38,400 nt of DNA from Oscillospiraceae bacterium (GTDB taxonomy: Bacteria; Bacillota; Clostridia; Oscillospirales; Oscillospiraceae), in contig JAFXYD010000037.1 in NCBI GenBank assembly GCA_017541995.1, positions 1-38,400 of the forward strand. Reading direction: 5' to 3'. Below the pieces are notes generated by a model, which had not been told where the DNA came from, made no database searches, and worked only from the letters and a program-made list of their open reading frames with translations. Positions within the stretch are counted from its first letter, which is position 1. Every line of letters begins with the position of its first letter. Below, piece by piece: positions 24,602 through 32,570 of this stretch. The translations under genes and the position numbers were made by a program.

Positions 24602-25738
24602 ATGTTCGCGTATTTCGATAATTCCGCTACGACAAAGCCTTGTGAAGAAGCCGTTCGCGCTATGACGGAGGCCTTGACAGAGGACTGGGGCAATCCCAGC
24701 TCCCTGCATGAGCTGGGAATCGCCGCCCACCGGCGGGTGGAGGCGGCCCGGCGCTCCGTGGCCCAGGCCCTGGGGGCTGAGCCGGACCGGGTGTTCTTCA
24801 CCTCCGGAGGCACCGAGGCCGATAATTGGGCCGTCTTCTCCGCCGCCCAGAGGCTGGGCAAGCGGGGCCGCCACGTCATCACCACCCAGATCGAGCACCA
24901 CGCCATCCTCCACCCCATGCAGGAGCTGGAGGCCCGGGGCTTTGAAGTGACGTACCTGGCCCCGGAGCCCGACGGCAGCGTGAGCCTGGAGTCCCTGCGG
25001 GCCGCCCTGCGGCCCGACACCGTCCTGGTCAGCATCATGATGGTGAACAACGAGGCGGGCTCCGTCATGCCCATCCAGAGCATGGCCAGGCTGACCCACC
25101 GCCTGGTCCCCAACGCCCTGTTCCACACCGACGCGGTGCAGGGCTTTCTGAAGATCCCCTTCCGGGCCTCCAGCCTGGAGGCGGATCTGATCTCCGTCAG
25201 CTCCCACAAGATCCACGGCCCCAAGGGAGCCGGGGCCCTCTATATCCGCAAGGGCCTCTCCCTGCCCCCCTATCTCCACGGGGGCGGCCAGGAGGGGGGC
25301 CGACGCTCCGGCACCGAGGCCGTGCCCAACATCCTGGGCTTCGGGGCCGCCTGCGCCGCGGCCCTGCCGGAGCTGCGGCAGGATCTGGCCCGGGAGAACG
25401 CCCTGAAGGAGCGCATCCGGGCGGGGCTCTCCGCCCTGGAGGGGGTGGTGCTGAACGGCGCCCAGGCGGCCCCCCACATTGTCAGCTTCGGCATCCCCGG
25501 GGTCCGCTCCCAGGGGCTGATCAACTGCCTCCAGGATCTGGGGGTCTACGTCTCCGCAGGCTCTGCCTGCGCCAAGGGCCACCGCAGCCACGTGCTGGAG
25601 GCCATGGGAGTCCCCGCCGCGGTCATCGACGGCTCCGTCCGGGCCTCCCTGAGCCGCTTCACCACCGAGGCCGAGGCCGACGCCCTGGTGGAGGCCGTCC
25701 GGGAAGCCCTCCGACGGCTGGTCCCCGGGGCGAAGTGA
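24602..25738 (+). CDS. Cysteine desulfurase (NifS/IscS-like)
   Basis: A 378-residue PLP enzyme that removes sulfur from L-cysteine as a persulfide. Motifs are YFDNSATT at the start, IEHHA (His100 region, stacking on PLP), the HTDAVQ aspartate, the PLP lysine K203 (SSHKIHGPKG), RSGTE, and the active Cys323 in SAGSACAKG, which fits the group I loop. The ATG at 24602 follows GAGGAG; the frame is open further upstream only through repeat copy B. No IscU, NifU or IscR gene is adjacent. It could serve tRNA thiolation or Fe-S assembly. The encoded C-terminus is intact. Confidence 0.93.
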   Translation: MFAYFDNSATTKPCEEAVRAMTEALTEDWGNPSSLHELGIAAHRRVEAARRSVAQALGAEPDRVFFTSGGTEADNWAVFSAAQRLGKRGRHVITTQIEHHAILHPMQELEARGFEVTYLAPEPDGSVSLESLRAALRPDTVLVSIMMVNNEAGSVMPIQSMARLTHRLVPNALFHTDAVQGFLKIPFRASSLEADLISVSSHKIHGPKGAGALYIRKGLSLPPYLHGGGQEGGRRSGTEAVPNILGFGAACAAALPELRQDLARENALKERIRAGLSALEGVVLNGAQAAPHIVSFGIPGVRSQGLINCLQDLGVYVSAGSACAKGHRSHVLEAMGVPAAVIDGSVRASLSRFTTEAEADALVEAVREALRRLVPGAK

Positions 25739-25840
25739 GAATTGAGAATTGAGAAGTGAGAATTGAGAATTTCGGAGATTTCAAATTGCCATTTGAAATC
25801 CCTTATTACTCATTACTTATTACTTATTACTTTTTACTTA
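25737..25840. repeat. AT-rich simple repeats and covarying hairpin between convergent genes
   Basis: GAGAATT-type units are followed by a perfect 10-bp hairpin (25777-25786 and 25791-25800, loop TGCC). ATTACTT-type units then follow to about 25846. The hairpin resembles those at 24041-24064 and 24439-24462 with compensating arm changes. It may terminate both convergent genes. Confidence 0.75.
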
Positions 25841-26608
25841 TCACTTCCTGCCCGCGGCGTCTTCCCCGGGGCGGAGGCGGGCGCAGAGCAGCTCGATCCG
25901 CTCCTGGGGCGAGGCGGCCCGCAGGGTCTTTAGCAGCGCCTCCTTCTCCGCGGGAGAGGGGAGCCTGCCCGCCTGCTCCCGGTTGACCCAGCTGTCCCAG
26001 AAGACCCGCAGGCAGTGATCCGAATTCAGCATCCCGGCATAGACGGGCCTGGCCTCCGGCCAGATCGAAACGCCCTCCCCGGAGGGCGCATTCCCGCAAA
26101 GAGAATTGTTCCAATCTCTCTGCTCGAAAGCAGGAAGAGAGAGACAATCCGCCCCCGTCTCCGCAGCGCCCCGGCGGACAGTGTCCGCAGCGAGGGCGCT
26201 GCTCTCTTTCTCATTCTCATTCTCTTTCTCTGTCTCTTTCTCAGACTCAGACTCAATCTCATGCTTTTCCTTTTGCTTCCCCTTGCCGGAGGCCGGGCGG
26301 CTCCGGGCTCTGCCGCCGGTCCGGGCCGTCTCCGGGCCCCGGGCGGCCTCGCCGTCGGCCTCCGCCGTCTGGGCCGTTTCCTTGGCCCGCAGAGCGCTTT
26401 CCGCCCGGAGGCGGCTGCTGTCCACGTTGGGCCTAATGGCCCGGAACAGGGCCTCTGAGGCCCCGGAGAGCTGGGGCTCCGTCCCGTCCAGGGCGTAGAA
26501 GATGATCCCCAGCAGGGTTTCAAAGCGGCGGCACTTGGGCAGGCCCATGACGGCGTCGATGTAGGAATGGTAGAAGGTGAACTGACGTCTGCTCTTTGTC
26601 TGTTTCAT
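25841..26608 (-). CDS. DUF6291-like protein with acidic low-complexity centre
   Basis: A 255-residue protein. Residues about 8-70 match the DUF6291/phage-replication-associated pattern: FTFYHSYIDAVMGLPKCRRF, then IIFYALDG and ALFRAIRPNVDSSR. The centre (about 75-135) is a low-complexity charged stretch of Ser/Glu/Lys/Asn (ESESEKETEKENENEKE). A C-terminal helical part contains RVFWDSWVNREQAG. The ATG at 26608 has AAGGAGGAAA directly upstream; a longer frame to 26647 overlaps the promoter. Such proteins are common in prophages and as chromosomal strays. No phage genes flank it. Its promoter carries AGATACA repeats that suggest tight control. Confidence 0.68.
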   Translation of the reverse strand: MKQTKSRRQFTFYHSYIDAVMGLPKCRRFETLLGIIFYALDGTEPQLSGASEALFRAIRPNVDSSRLRAESALRAKETAQTAEADGEAARGPETARTGGRARSRPASGKGKQKEKHEIESESEKETEKENENEKESSALAADTVRRGAAETGADCLSLPAFEQRDWNNSLCGNAPSGEGVSIWPEARPVYAGMLNSDHCLRVFWDSWVNREQAGRLPSPAEKEALLKTLRAASPQERIELLCARLRPGEDAAGRK

Positions 26609-26639
26609 GATACGTTTCCTCCTTGAATTTACCTTTCTA

Positions 26640-26727
26640 AGATACATCCATTATAGCAGAAAGGTATCGTTTTGTCAAGATACAATCGAGGGATTTTCAC
26701 CCAATTTTCTCCATGTTTTCAGATACA
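26640..26727. promoter_or_regulatory. Three AGATACA direct repeats, candidate operator
   Basis: AGATACA occurs at 26640-26646, 26678-26684 and 26721-26727. The first is at the transcription start of the DUF6291-like gene, the second at its -35 box, and the third between the two divergent promoters. A GGTATC on the same strand near 26663 makes a partial inverted partner. Confidence 0.4.
26650..26678 (-). promoter_or_regulatory. Consensus sigma-A promoter of the DUF6291-like gene
   Basis: On the minus strand TTGACA (26678-26673) and TATAAT (26655-26650) are separated by 17 bp. Both hexamers are perfect. Confidence 0.85.
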
Positions 26728-26754
26728 TTTCGGAAGATTTTTTCAAAAAAAGCC

Positions 26755-26783
26755 TTGCATTTTCCGGGCGCGGCGCGTATAAT
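26755..26783 (+). promoter_or_regulatory. Sigma-A promoter of the FMN riboswitch/ribU transcript
   Basis: TTGCAT (26755-26760) and TATAAT (26778-26783), 17-bp spacer, 22 nt before the aptamer. Confidence 0.82.
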
Positions 26784-26804
26784 AATTCCGAACTGAATAC
26801 GGTA

Positions 26805-26913
26805 CATCTTCAGGGCAGGGTGAAATTCCCGACCGGCGGTGAAAGTCCGCGAGCCTTCGGGCCGACCCGGTGCGATTCCGGGACCGACAGTATAGTCTGG
26901 ATGGAAGAAGGTG
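26805..26913 (+). ncRNA. FMN riboswitch (RFN element)
   Basis: The conserved RFN core is clear: AGGGCAGGGTGAAATTCCCG, then ACCGGCGGT, AGTCCGCGAGC, GGTGCGATTCCGGGACCGAC, and AGTCTGGATGG. P1 pairs CATCTTC (26805-26811) with GAAGGTG (26907-26913). Binding of FMN should shut off ribU by the terminator at 26937. Confidence 0.96.
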
Positions 26914-26936
26914 CTGTCCGCTGCCTGCCAACGGAT

Positions 26937-26972
26937 ATGCCTGAAGACGTACAGCCTTCAGGTATTTTTATT
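26937..26972 (+). terminator. Riboswitch expression-platform terminator
   Basis: ATGCCTGAAG (26937-26946) pairs with CTTCAGGTAT (26956-26965) with one G-U, and is followed by a T-rich tract (TTTTTATTT). It sits just before the ribU ribosome binding site. Confidence 0.88.
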
Positions 26973-26987
26973 TGGGAGGGAATCTCT

Positions 26988-27668
26988 GTGAAGCAAAAAA
27001 TGTCCGTCCGCTACCTGGCCTGTATGGCCATGTTCACAGCCCTGTCCTTTGTGGCGGTGCTGATCACCAAGTGGATCCCCCCGGTGTCGGGCTTTCTGAG
27101 CTATGAGCCCAAGGACGCCCTCATCGTCATCGCGGGCTTCATCTTCGGGCCTCTGAGCAGTCTGATCCTGTCGCTGCTGGTCTCCTTCCTGGAGCTGGTG
27201 ACCATCAGCAGCACCGGGCCCTGGGGCTTTCTGATGAACGCCCTGGCAAGCTGCGCCTTCTCGGTGCCCGCCGCCTGGATCTACTCCCGGCACAAGACCA
27301 TGAAGGGCGCCGTGGCGGGCCTGGCGGCGGGGGTGCTGACGATGGCGGTCTGCATGGTGGTGTGGAACTACATCGTGACCCCCTACTACATGAGCATGGG
27401 GGACGTCACCGACGTGGCCGCCAAGCGGCAGATCGTGGGGGGCATGCTGGCCTCGGTCTTCCTGCCCTTCAACCTCATCAAGGGCGGCATCAACGCGGGC
27501 CTTGCCATGCTGCTCTACAAGCCCCTGGTGGGCGCCCTCCGGGGGGCGGGGCTGGTGGCCCCCAGCCAGAGCAAAAAGGGCCGCTTCAGCCCCGGCTTTA
27601 CGGCCTTCGCCCTGCTGGTGCTGCTGAGCTTCGTGCTGCTGCTGTTGGTGATGCAGGGCCTGCTGTGA
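26988..27668 (+). CDS. ribU: Riboflavin ECF transporter substrate-binding subunit RibU
   Basis: A 226-residue integral membrane S component with about six hydrophobic segments. RibU-like sequences include LTKWIPPVSGFLSYEPKDAL-type (ITKWIPPVSGFLSYEPKD) near residue 25, IAGFIFGPLSSLI and a LPFNLIKGGINAGLAMLLY segment near the C-terminus. It captures riboflavin for the shared ECF energising module, which is not in the window. The GTG at 26988 is preferred since GGGAGG lies 8 nt upstream; the next ATG is 4 codons in and too far. The FMN riboswitch directly upstream supports both identity and repression by FMN. Confidence 0.92.
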   Translation: MKQKMSVRYLACMAMFTALSFVAVLITKWIPPVSGFLSYEPKDALIVIAGFIFGPLSSLILSLLVSFLELVTISSTGPWGFLMNALASCAFSVPAAWIYSRHKTMKGAVAGLAAGVLTMAVCMVVWNYIVTPYYMSMGDVTDVAAKRQIVGGMLASVFLPFNLIKGGINAGLAMLLYKPLVGALRGAGLVAPSQSKKGRFSPGFTAFALLVLLSFVLLLLVMQGLL

Positions 27669-27700
27669 GGCCAAAAGCTGCCCCCGGGGGCCCCGGAGCC

Positions 27701-27751
27701 CGGGTATCCTATTGACATTCCGGGAAAACAGGCCTATAATGGAGATACCCG
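27701..27751 (+). promoter_or_regulatory. Consensus promoter flanked by an 8-bp inverted repeat
   Basis: TTGACA (27712-27717) and TATAAT (27735-27740) have a 17-bp spacer. CGGGTATC (27701-27708) and GATACCCG (27744-27751) flank it exactly, a possible operator. It drives the zinc-ribbon membrane protein. Confidence 0.8.
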
Positions 27752-27772
27752 AAAGATAAAGGAGGTAATCCC

Positions 27773-29026
27773 ATGATTTGCCCCAATTGCGGCAAGGAAA
27801 CCGGCGGCAAGTTCTGCCCCCACTGCGGCACCAGAATGCCCCAGGCCGCGCCGTCGGAGCCGATTGTCCCGCCTCTGCCCGATCCCGCCGCCTCCGCCCG
27901 GGAGCCCGAGCTGTCTCAGAGCTTCGGGGCCCAGGCTGAGCGCCCCGAGACCCAGACCCCGGAGCCCGGGGCTTGGAATCCCCCGGCGCCCCAGGGCCAG
28001 CCCGGCCAGCAGCCTCCGGCTGCCGCCCCGGCCTACGGCTACGCCCCCCAGGCGCAGCCCGGCTTCGGAGCGAATTCCCGGCCCGCCAACCCCCAGCCCG
28101 GCCAGGCCTACGCCGGAGGGCCCGGTTATGTGCCCGTCCAGGGGGGCAATCCCCAGCACGGCTACGCCGCCCCCGCCCAGCTGGATCCCGGCAACTCCCC
28201 GGCCCGGATGCTGATCCGGAAGCTGGCCTCCTCCCCCCTGTATCTGCTGGCGGTGATCTGCTTCACCGCGGGTCTGGTGATCTCAGCCATTCCCTACGTC
28301 CAGCAGCTTGTGACCTTCTTCCGCTACTTCGACTACTACCGGAGCGACGCCGGCGCCTGGGGCACCGTGGTGGGCTATGTGCTCAGCATTCTGGTGGAGC
28401 TGCTGCTGGGCGTGGCCCTGTGGAGCGTCTTCTTCGCCGCCCTCCGCCGGCATCCCGCGCAGATGCGCACCGGCGGCCTCAGCGCCCTGAAGCTCTATCT
28501 GATCGTGGGCATGGTGCTGCTGATCCTGGCCCTTCTGGCGGTGGCGGGGCTGACGGTCTACGTGGCCGCGGCGGCGGACCGCTCCGTCCTGGAGGAGATC
28601 CACGCCAAGTTCCTGGAGCTGCTTCGGCAGTACAACTACACCTATGAGGAGACGGCAGGGCTGCCCTTCCGGAGCATGCTGATCGTCACGGGCTGCTCCC
28701 TCTTCCTGGGCATTCTGATCTGCGTGATCTTCTTCGGCAAGCTGATCAAGACCATCAACACCGTCAAGCGGGTGGTGCGCATCGGCTATCCCGACGACCG
28801 GGTCTCTCCCTTCGCCGGGGTGCTGTGCATCCTCATCGGTCTGGTGGACATCCTGGCCGGGGTCGCGGCCCTGGTGGGGAAGGGCAATCAGCTGCTGGAG
28901 GGCGTGGCCATCCTGTGCAGCGCCCTGTGTCTGATCTTCTTCGGCGTGCTGATTTTCCAGTACCGGGGCAAAATGCGGGCCCTGGGCGTCTACCGGGGCG
29001 TCAGCACCCCCAACCCCAATCGCTGA
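27773..29026 (+). CDS. Zinc-ribbon, Pro-rich, multi-pass membrane protein
   Basis: A 417-residue protein of unknown function. It opens with a zinc ribbon (CPNCGK, then CPHCGT, residues 3-21). A Pro/Gln/Gly/Ala-rich disordered stretch follows (about 25-140), then a membrane domain with about five hydrophobic segments starting at LYLLAVICFTAGLVI. Helices four and five lie near 305-325 and 350-400. The ATG follows AAAGGAGG and a perfect promoter. Zinc-ribbon/Pro-rich/membrane layouts are common among poorly characterised Clostridia proteins; a role in envelope homeostasis would be a guess. It stands alone and ends in a strong terminator. Confidence 0.8.
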   Translation: MICPNCGKETGGKFCPHCGTRMPQAAPSEPIVPPLPDPAASAREPELSQSFGAQAERPETQTPEPGAWNPPAPQGQPGQQPPAAAPAYGYAPQAQPGFGANSRPANPQPGQAYAGGPGYVPVQGGNPQHGYAAPAQLDPGNSPARMLIRKLASSPLYLLAVICFTAGLVISAIPYVQQLVTFFRYFDYYRSDAGAWGTVVGYVLSILVELLLGVALWSVFFAALRRHPAQMRTGGLSALKLYLIVGMVLLILALLAVAGLTVYVAAAADRSVLEEIHAKFLELLRQYNYTYEETAGLPFRSMLIVTGCSLFLGILICVIFFGKLIKTINTVKRVVRIGYPDDRVSPFAGVLCILIGLVDILAGVAALVGKGNQLLEGVAILCSALCLIFFGVLIFQYRGKMRALGVYRGVSTPNPNR

Positions 29027-29043
29027 GGCCAAGGCCCCGGCGC

Positions 29044-29082
29044 AAAGGAGACGAGGATAGCTTCTATCCTCGTCTCCTTTTT
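29044..29082 (+). terminator. Rho-independent terminator, convergent genes
   Basis: Perfect 17-bp arms (29044-29060, 29064-29080) with a 3-nt loop and TTTTT. It lies between the zinc-ribbon gene and the convergent lysR-type gene and is symmetric enough to serve both. Confidence 0.88.
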
Positions 29083-29111
29083 GATGCGCGCTTTGATTGC
29101 TTCGATGCGCC

Positions 29112-30047
29112 TTAGCCGCTCTGGGACTGGGGCCCCGGCGCCGGGCTGCCGCCGTAGAAGTCCCGGATCATGGCCTGCAGGGCCCGGACGGAGCGGGTGC
29201 GGTGGCTGTCCGGGGGGAAGACCAGGATCAGATCCACGAAATAGCCCGTCCGGCCCAGGCTGACGTACTCCACGTCGGAGCGCCGCACGGCGCAGGAGCC
29301 GTAGCTGAAGGCCAGGCCCAGGCCCTGGCAGGCCATCTCCTGGGCGAAGGCCGCGGTGAGATCCCGGTTGACGGCCCGGGGCCGGAGCCCCAGCTTCTCC
29401 AGCTCCTGCTCCGCAATGGCCCCCAGCACCGTGCTGGGGTTGGAGAGCAGCAGCTCGAAGCGGGCCGCGTCCCGCAGCTCCGCCCAGGGCCGGAAGGCGC
29501 TGTCGAAGTGGACGTATTCCATCATGGGGTGGGCCCGGTTCACCACCAGGCAGACCTCGTCCCGCAGCACCGCCTCCTGCTCCGCCGGGGTCTCCCCGGG
29601 CCGCAGGGCGATGAGGGCCAGATCCAGCTCCCCGGCGGCGATTTTCCGGTTCAGCACGTTGGTGTTGTGCTCGTGGATCACCACGTCCACCAGGGGGTAC
29701 TCCCCCCGGAAGCGCTGCAGCACCGGGGGGATCAGGGCCCCGCCCCGGAAGCTGCTGATCCCGAAGTGGATCACCCCGCTGTGGGAGAGATCCGCCTCCT
29801 TCAGCTCCGCCTTGAGCTGCTGGTACTGGCGCAGCATGTCCCGGGCGCTGCGGACAAAGAGCTCTCCCGCCCCGGTGAGGCGGACGCCGCCCCCGGTGCG
29901 GGTGAAGAGCCGGGCCCCCAGCTCCGCCTCGTAGCGGGCCAGAAACTGGCTCAGACTGGACTGGGCCATAAAGAGCTTCTCCGCCGCCCGGCTGATGCCC
30001 CCGGCGTCCGCGATTGCCACCACATATTCCAGCTCCTTCAGATCCAT
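29112..30047 (-). CDS. LysR-family transcriptional regulator
   Basis: A 311-residue regulator. The N-terminal winged helix-turn-helix (about 1-60) reads MDLKELEYVVAIADAGGISR then AAEKLFMAQSSLSQFLARYE, the classic LysR pattern. The rest is the effector-binding domain (FGISSFRGGALIPPVL, DLALIALRP, RDEVCLVVNRAHPM). The start at 30047 has AGGAGG 8 nt upstream; the frame continues far beyond but only as antisense of the neighbouring genes. It is divergent from the DUF6282/permease/hydratase genes, the usual position of a LysR regulator over its target operon. The inducer is probably the carboxylate handled there. Confidence 0.92.
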   Translation of the reverse strand: MDLKELEYVVAIADAGGISRAAEKLFMAQSSLSQFLARYEAELGARLFTRTGGGVRLTGAGELFVRSARDMLRQYQQLKAELKEADLSHSGVIHFGISSFRGGALIPPVLQRFRGEYPLVDVVIHEHNTNVLNRKIAAGELDLALIALRPGETPAEQEAVLRDEVCLVVNRAHPMMEYVHFDSAFRPWAELRDAARFELLLSNPSTVLGAIAEQELEKLGLRPRAVNRDLTAAFAQEMACQGLGLAFSYGSCAVRRSDVEYVSLGRTGYFVDLILVFPPDSHRTRSVRALQAMIRDFYGGSPAPGPQSQSG

Positions 30048-30167
30048 AAGCCCGCCTCCTGTCAATCTGTCCAAATTGGAACGCCGCGCTTTGTGAAATC
30101 CGCAGAGAACTATCGGTTTTTCCGATGGGGCCCATGCCGGATTTTGCATTGCACGTTTTTTTATTCT

Positions 30168-30196
30168 ATTATATACTGAAATCACAGGGAATGCAA
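30168..30196 (-). promoter_or_regulatory. Sigma-A promoter of the lysR-type gene
   Basis: On the minus strand TTGCAT (30196-30191) and TATAAT (30173-30168) have a 17-bp spacer. It leaves a leader of about 115 nt. No clear plus-strand promoter was found for the DUF6282 gene in 30197-30281, fitting an activator-dependent promoter. Confidence 0.75.
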
Positions 30197-30281
30197 GGGA
30201 TTTATACAGAAACATGCATACCCAAAGCAAACGGAAGTATTCAAAAAAACGATTTCTCAACTGAGGAAAGGAGCGCGTGAC

Positions 30282-31139
30282 ATGCCGGAAATTTCCATGA
30301 AGGGCGTCATTGATATGCACGTCCACACCAATCCCGATCTCCGCATCCGGGCCTATGACGACTTCGAGCTCTGCGACGCCGCCGTCCGGGTGGGGGCCCG
30401 AGCCATCGTCATCAAGACCCACCTGGGGGACACCGCCTGCCGGGCCGCCCTCACCAACCACTACAACCACATCGTCCACGGAGAGAACGACTTCACCATG
30501 TTCGGCTCCATCACCCTCAACCGCTGCGTGGGCGGCATCAACCCCGTGGCGGTGGAGAACTCCCTGAAGCTGGGGGCCAAGGTGGTGTGGCTGCCCACCC
30601 AGTCCGCCCGGAACCACCTGCTGAAGATGAAGAAGCCCACCGACGGCTGCGTGGACATGGTGGTGGACGGCAAGGTGGTGCCCGAGATGCTGGACGTCTT
30701 CCGGCTCATCAAGGACTTTGACGCCGTGCTGGGCACCGCCCACGTCAGCCCCGAGGAGGCCTTCGTGGTGGTGGAGGCCGCCCGGAAGGCCGGAGTCAAA
30801 AAGGTCGTGGTCACCCATCCCGAATGGTGGGTGGTGGGCATGAGCCTGGAGGATCAGATCCGCATCGTCAAGGACTACGACGTGATCCTGGAGCGCTGCT
30901 TCGCCCAGAACATGGGCGGCGGAAAGTACTACTCCAATCTGCCCGACAACGTGGAGCTCATCAAGGCCGTGGGCTATCGGAACGTCATGTGCGACACCGA
31001 CGGCGGCCAGACCGAGAACCCCAACTGGGAGATCGCCATGCACCAGTACATGCAGTACCTGCTGGACCACGGCATCCCCGAGGACCAGATCCGCCACATG
31101 ACCCACACCATCCCCGCCCAGCTCCTCGGCATCGAATAA
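30282..31139 (+). CDS. DUF6282-family metal-dependent hydrolase-like protein
   Basis: A 285-residue cytoplasmic protein of the uncharacterised DUF6282 family. An N-terminal HxH (H13, H15 in IDMHVHTNPD) resembles the first metal ligands of amidohydrolase/PHP TIM-barrel enzymes. Further His and acids are in KTHLGD, LGTAHVSPEEA, VVTHPEWWVVG and MCDTDGGQTENP. AAAGGAG precedes the ATG. The permease follows 34 nt downstream. In E. coli the equivalent position of a similar locus (ybhH) holds a PrpF-like isomerase, so DUF6282 might carry out the lactonase, decarboxylase or hydrolase step on the same sort of substrate. This is inference from context. Confidence 0.85.
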   Translation: MPEISMKGVIDMHVHTNPDLRIRAYDDFELCDAAVRVGARAIVIKTHLGDTACRAALTNHYNHIVHGENDFTMFGSITLNRCVGGINPVAVENSLKLGAKVVWLPTQSARNHLLKMKKPTDGCVDMVVDGKVVPEMLDVFRLIKDFDAVLGTAHVSPEEAFVVVEAARKAGVKKVVVTHPEWWVVGMSLEDQIRIVKDYDVILERCFAQNMGGGKYYSNLPDNVELIKAVGYRNVMCDTDGGQTENPNWEIAMHQYMQYLLDHGIPEDQIRHMTHTIPAQLLGIE

Positions 31140-31173
31140 AAACGAAACACAATACAGAAAAGGAGACAACACT

Positions 31174-32493
31174 ATGGAAACGACCCTGAGCATCGTCATC
31201 GTGGCCGCCATTGCCCTGGCGGTCTTCCTGGGCTACAAGACCAAGATCAACACCGGCCTGTTCTGCATCGTCTTCGCCTTCGCCATCGGCTGCTTCTGGA
31301 TGGGGCTGAAGCCCAAGGAGATCATCGGCTACTGGCCCACCTCCACCATGTTCGTCATTCTGGCGGTATCCCTGTTCTACAACGTGGCCGCCGCCAACGG
31401 CACCCTGGAAAAGATCTCCCGCAGCCTGCTCTACGCCTGCCGCAAGTTCCCGGGCCTGCTGCCCTACGCCCTGTTCTTTGTGGCGGTGATTCTCTCCGTC
31501 ATGGGCGCCGCCTACTTCACCGTCCTGGCCTTCCTGGCCCCCATCACCCTGATGATCTGTGACGAGGCCAAGATGGACAAGCTCACCGGCGCCGTGGCCA
31601 TCAACTGCGGCGCCCTGGCCGGGGGCAACTTCCCCACGGCGGCCCTGGGCGTGGTCTTCCGGGGCCTCATGGACAAGGCCTATGAGGAGGCCGCCCTGCC
31701 CGCCATCGACTCCTTCTCCTCCTCGCTTCTGATGTTCGGCCTGGCAATTCTCTCCAGCCTCATTATCATCACCGTCTTCCGCTTCTGCTTCAAGACCAAC
31801 CGGAACATCGGCAAGGGCGTCAGCTTCACCAAGCCCGAGGCCTACACCAAGGTCCAGAAGCAGACCCTGACTCTGATCCTGCTGATGATGGCCGTGGTTC
31901 TGATCTTCCCGGTGCTGAAGCTCATCCTCCCCGAGGTGAAGTTCATCTCCGACGTGGCGGGCAAGATCGACGTGGGCCTGGTGGCCATCGTCTTCGCCGT
32001 CGTCGCCCTGCTGATGAAGCTGGCGCCCCAGAAGGAGATCATCGCCAAGGTGCCCTGGAACACCATTCTGATGATCGCCGGCGCCGGTATGCTGATCTCC
32101 GTGGCGGTGAAGGCCGGCACCATCGACCTGCTCTCCGCCTGGATCGGCAGCAACGTTCCCACCTGGCTGGTGCCCCTGGCCTTCTCCATCGTGGGCGCCA
32201 TCATGTCCTTCTTCTCCTCCACCACCGGCGTGGTCTGCCCGGCCCTCTTCCCCCTGATCCCGGCCCTGGCCGTTGCCACGGGGCTGAACCCCACGGCCCT
32301 GTTCACCTGCACCGTCCTGGGGGCACAGAGCTCCGCCATCTCCCCCTTCTCCTCCGGCGGCTCTCTGATTCTGGGCTCCTGCGGCTCCGAGGAGGAGCGC
32401 GGCCAGCTCTTCAACCGCCTGCTCTTTGTGGCGGTGCCCATCAGCGTGGGCATCTGCGCGGTGTACAATTTCCTGGTCTCCATGGTCCTGTGA
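31174..32493 (+). CDS. Ion-transporter-superfamily carboxylate permease (SLC13/MatC-like)
   Basis: A 439-residue membrane protein with about 11-12 hydrophobic segments in two halves, as in DASS/MatC and related anion transporters. The repeated re-entrant-type segments are VAINCGALAGGNFPTAALG in the first half and GAQSSAISPFSSGGSLILGS in the second, which fit the substrate/Na-binding SNT-like positions. It probably imports a di- or tricarboxylate with Na+ or H+. AAAGGAG precedes the ATG. It lies between DUF6282 and the aconitase-family hydratase, suggesting it supplies their substrate. Substrate cannot be read from sequence. Confidence 0.85.
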   Translation: METTLSIVIVAAIALAVFLGYKTKINTGLFCIVFAFAIGCFWMGLKPKEIIGYWPTSTMFVILAVSLFYNVAAANGTLEKISRSLLYACRKFPGLLPYALFFVAVILSVMGAAYFTVLAFLAPITLMICDEAKMDKLTGAVAINCGALAGGNFPTAALGVVFRGLMDKAYEEAALPAIDSFSSSLLMFGLAILSSLIIITVFRFCFKTNRNIGKGVSFTKPEAYTKVQKQTLTLILLMMAVVLIFPVLKLILPEVKFISDVAGKIDVGLVAIVFAVVALLMKLAPQKEIIAKVPWNTILMIAGAGMLISVAVKAGTIDLLSAWIGSNVPTWLVPLAFSIVGAIMSFFSSTTGVVCPALFPLIPALAVATGLNPTALFTCTVLGAQSSAISPFSSGGSLILGSCGSEEERGQLFNRLLFVAVPISVGICAVYNFLVSMVL

Positions 32494-32570
32494 CGGGGAA
32501 GGGGAATGCAGTATAACTTTCCCTCATAAGAAGTATAAATTCTTTTCATGGAACATTTTTGAATTCCCCC

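Noticed and set aside
30048-31211. N-terminal extension of the lysR-type frame to almost 700 residues
   Set aside because: The extension is antisense to DUF6282 and crosses the lysR promoter; the LysR helix-turn-helix starts at MDLKELEYV with a ribosome binding site.
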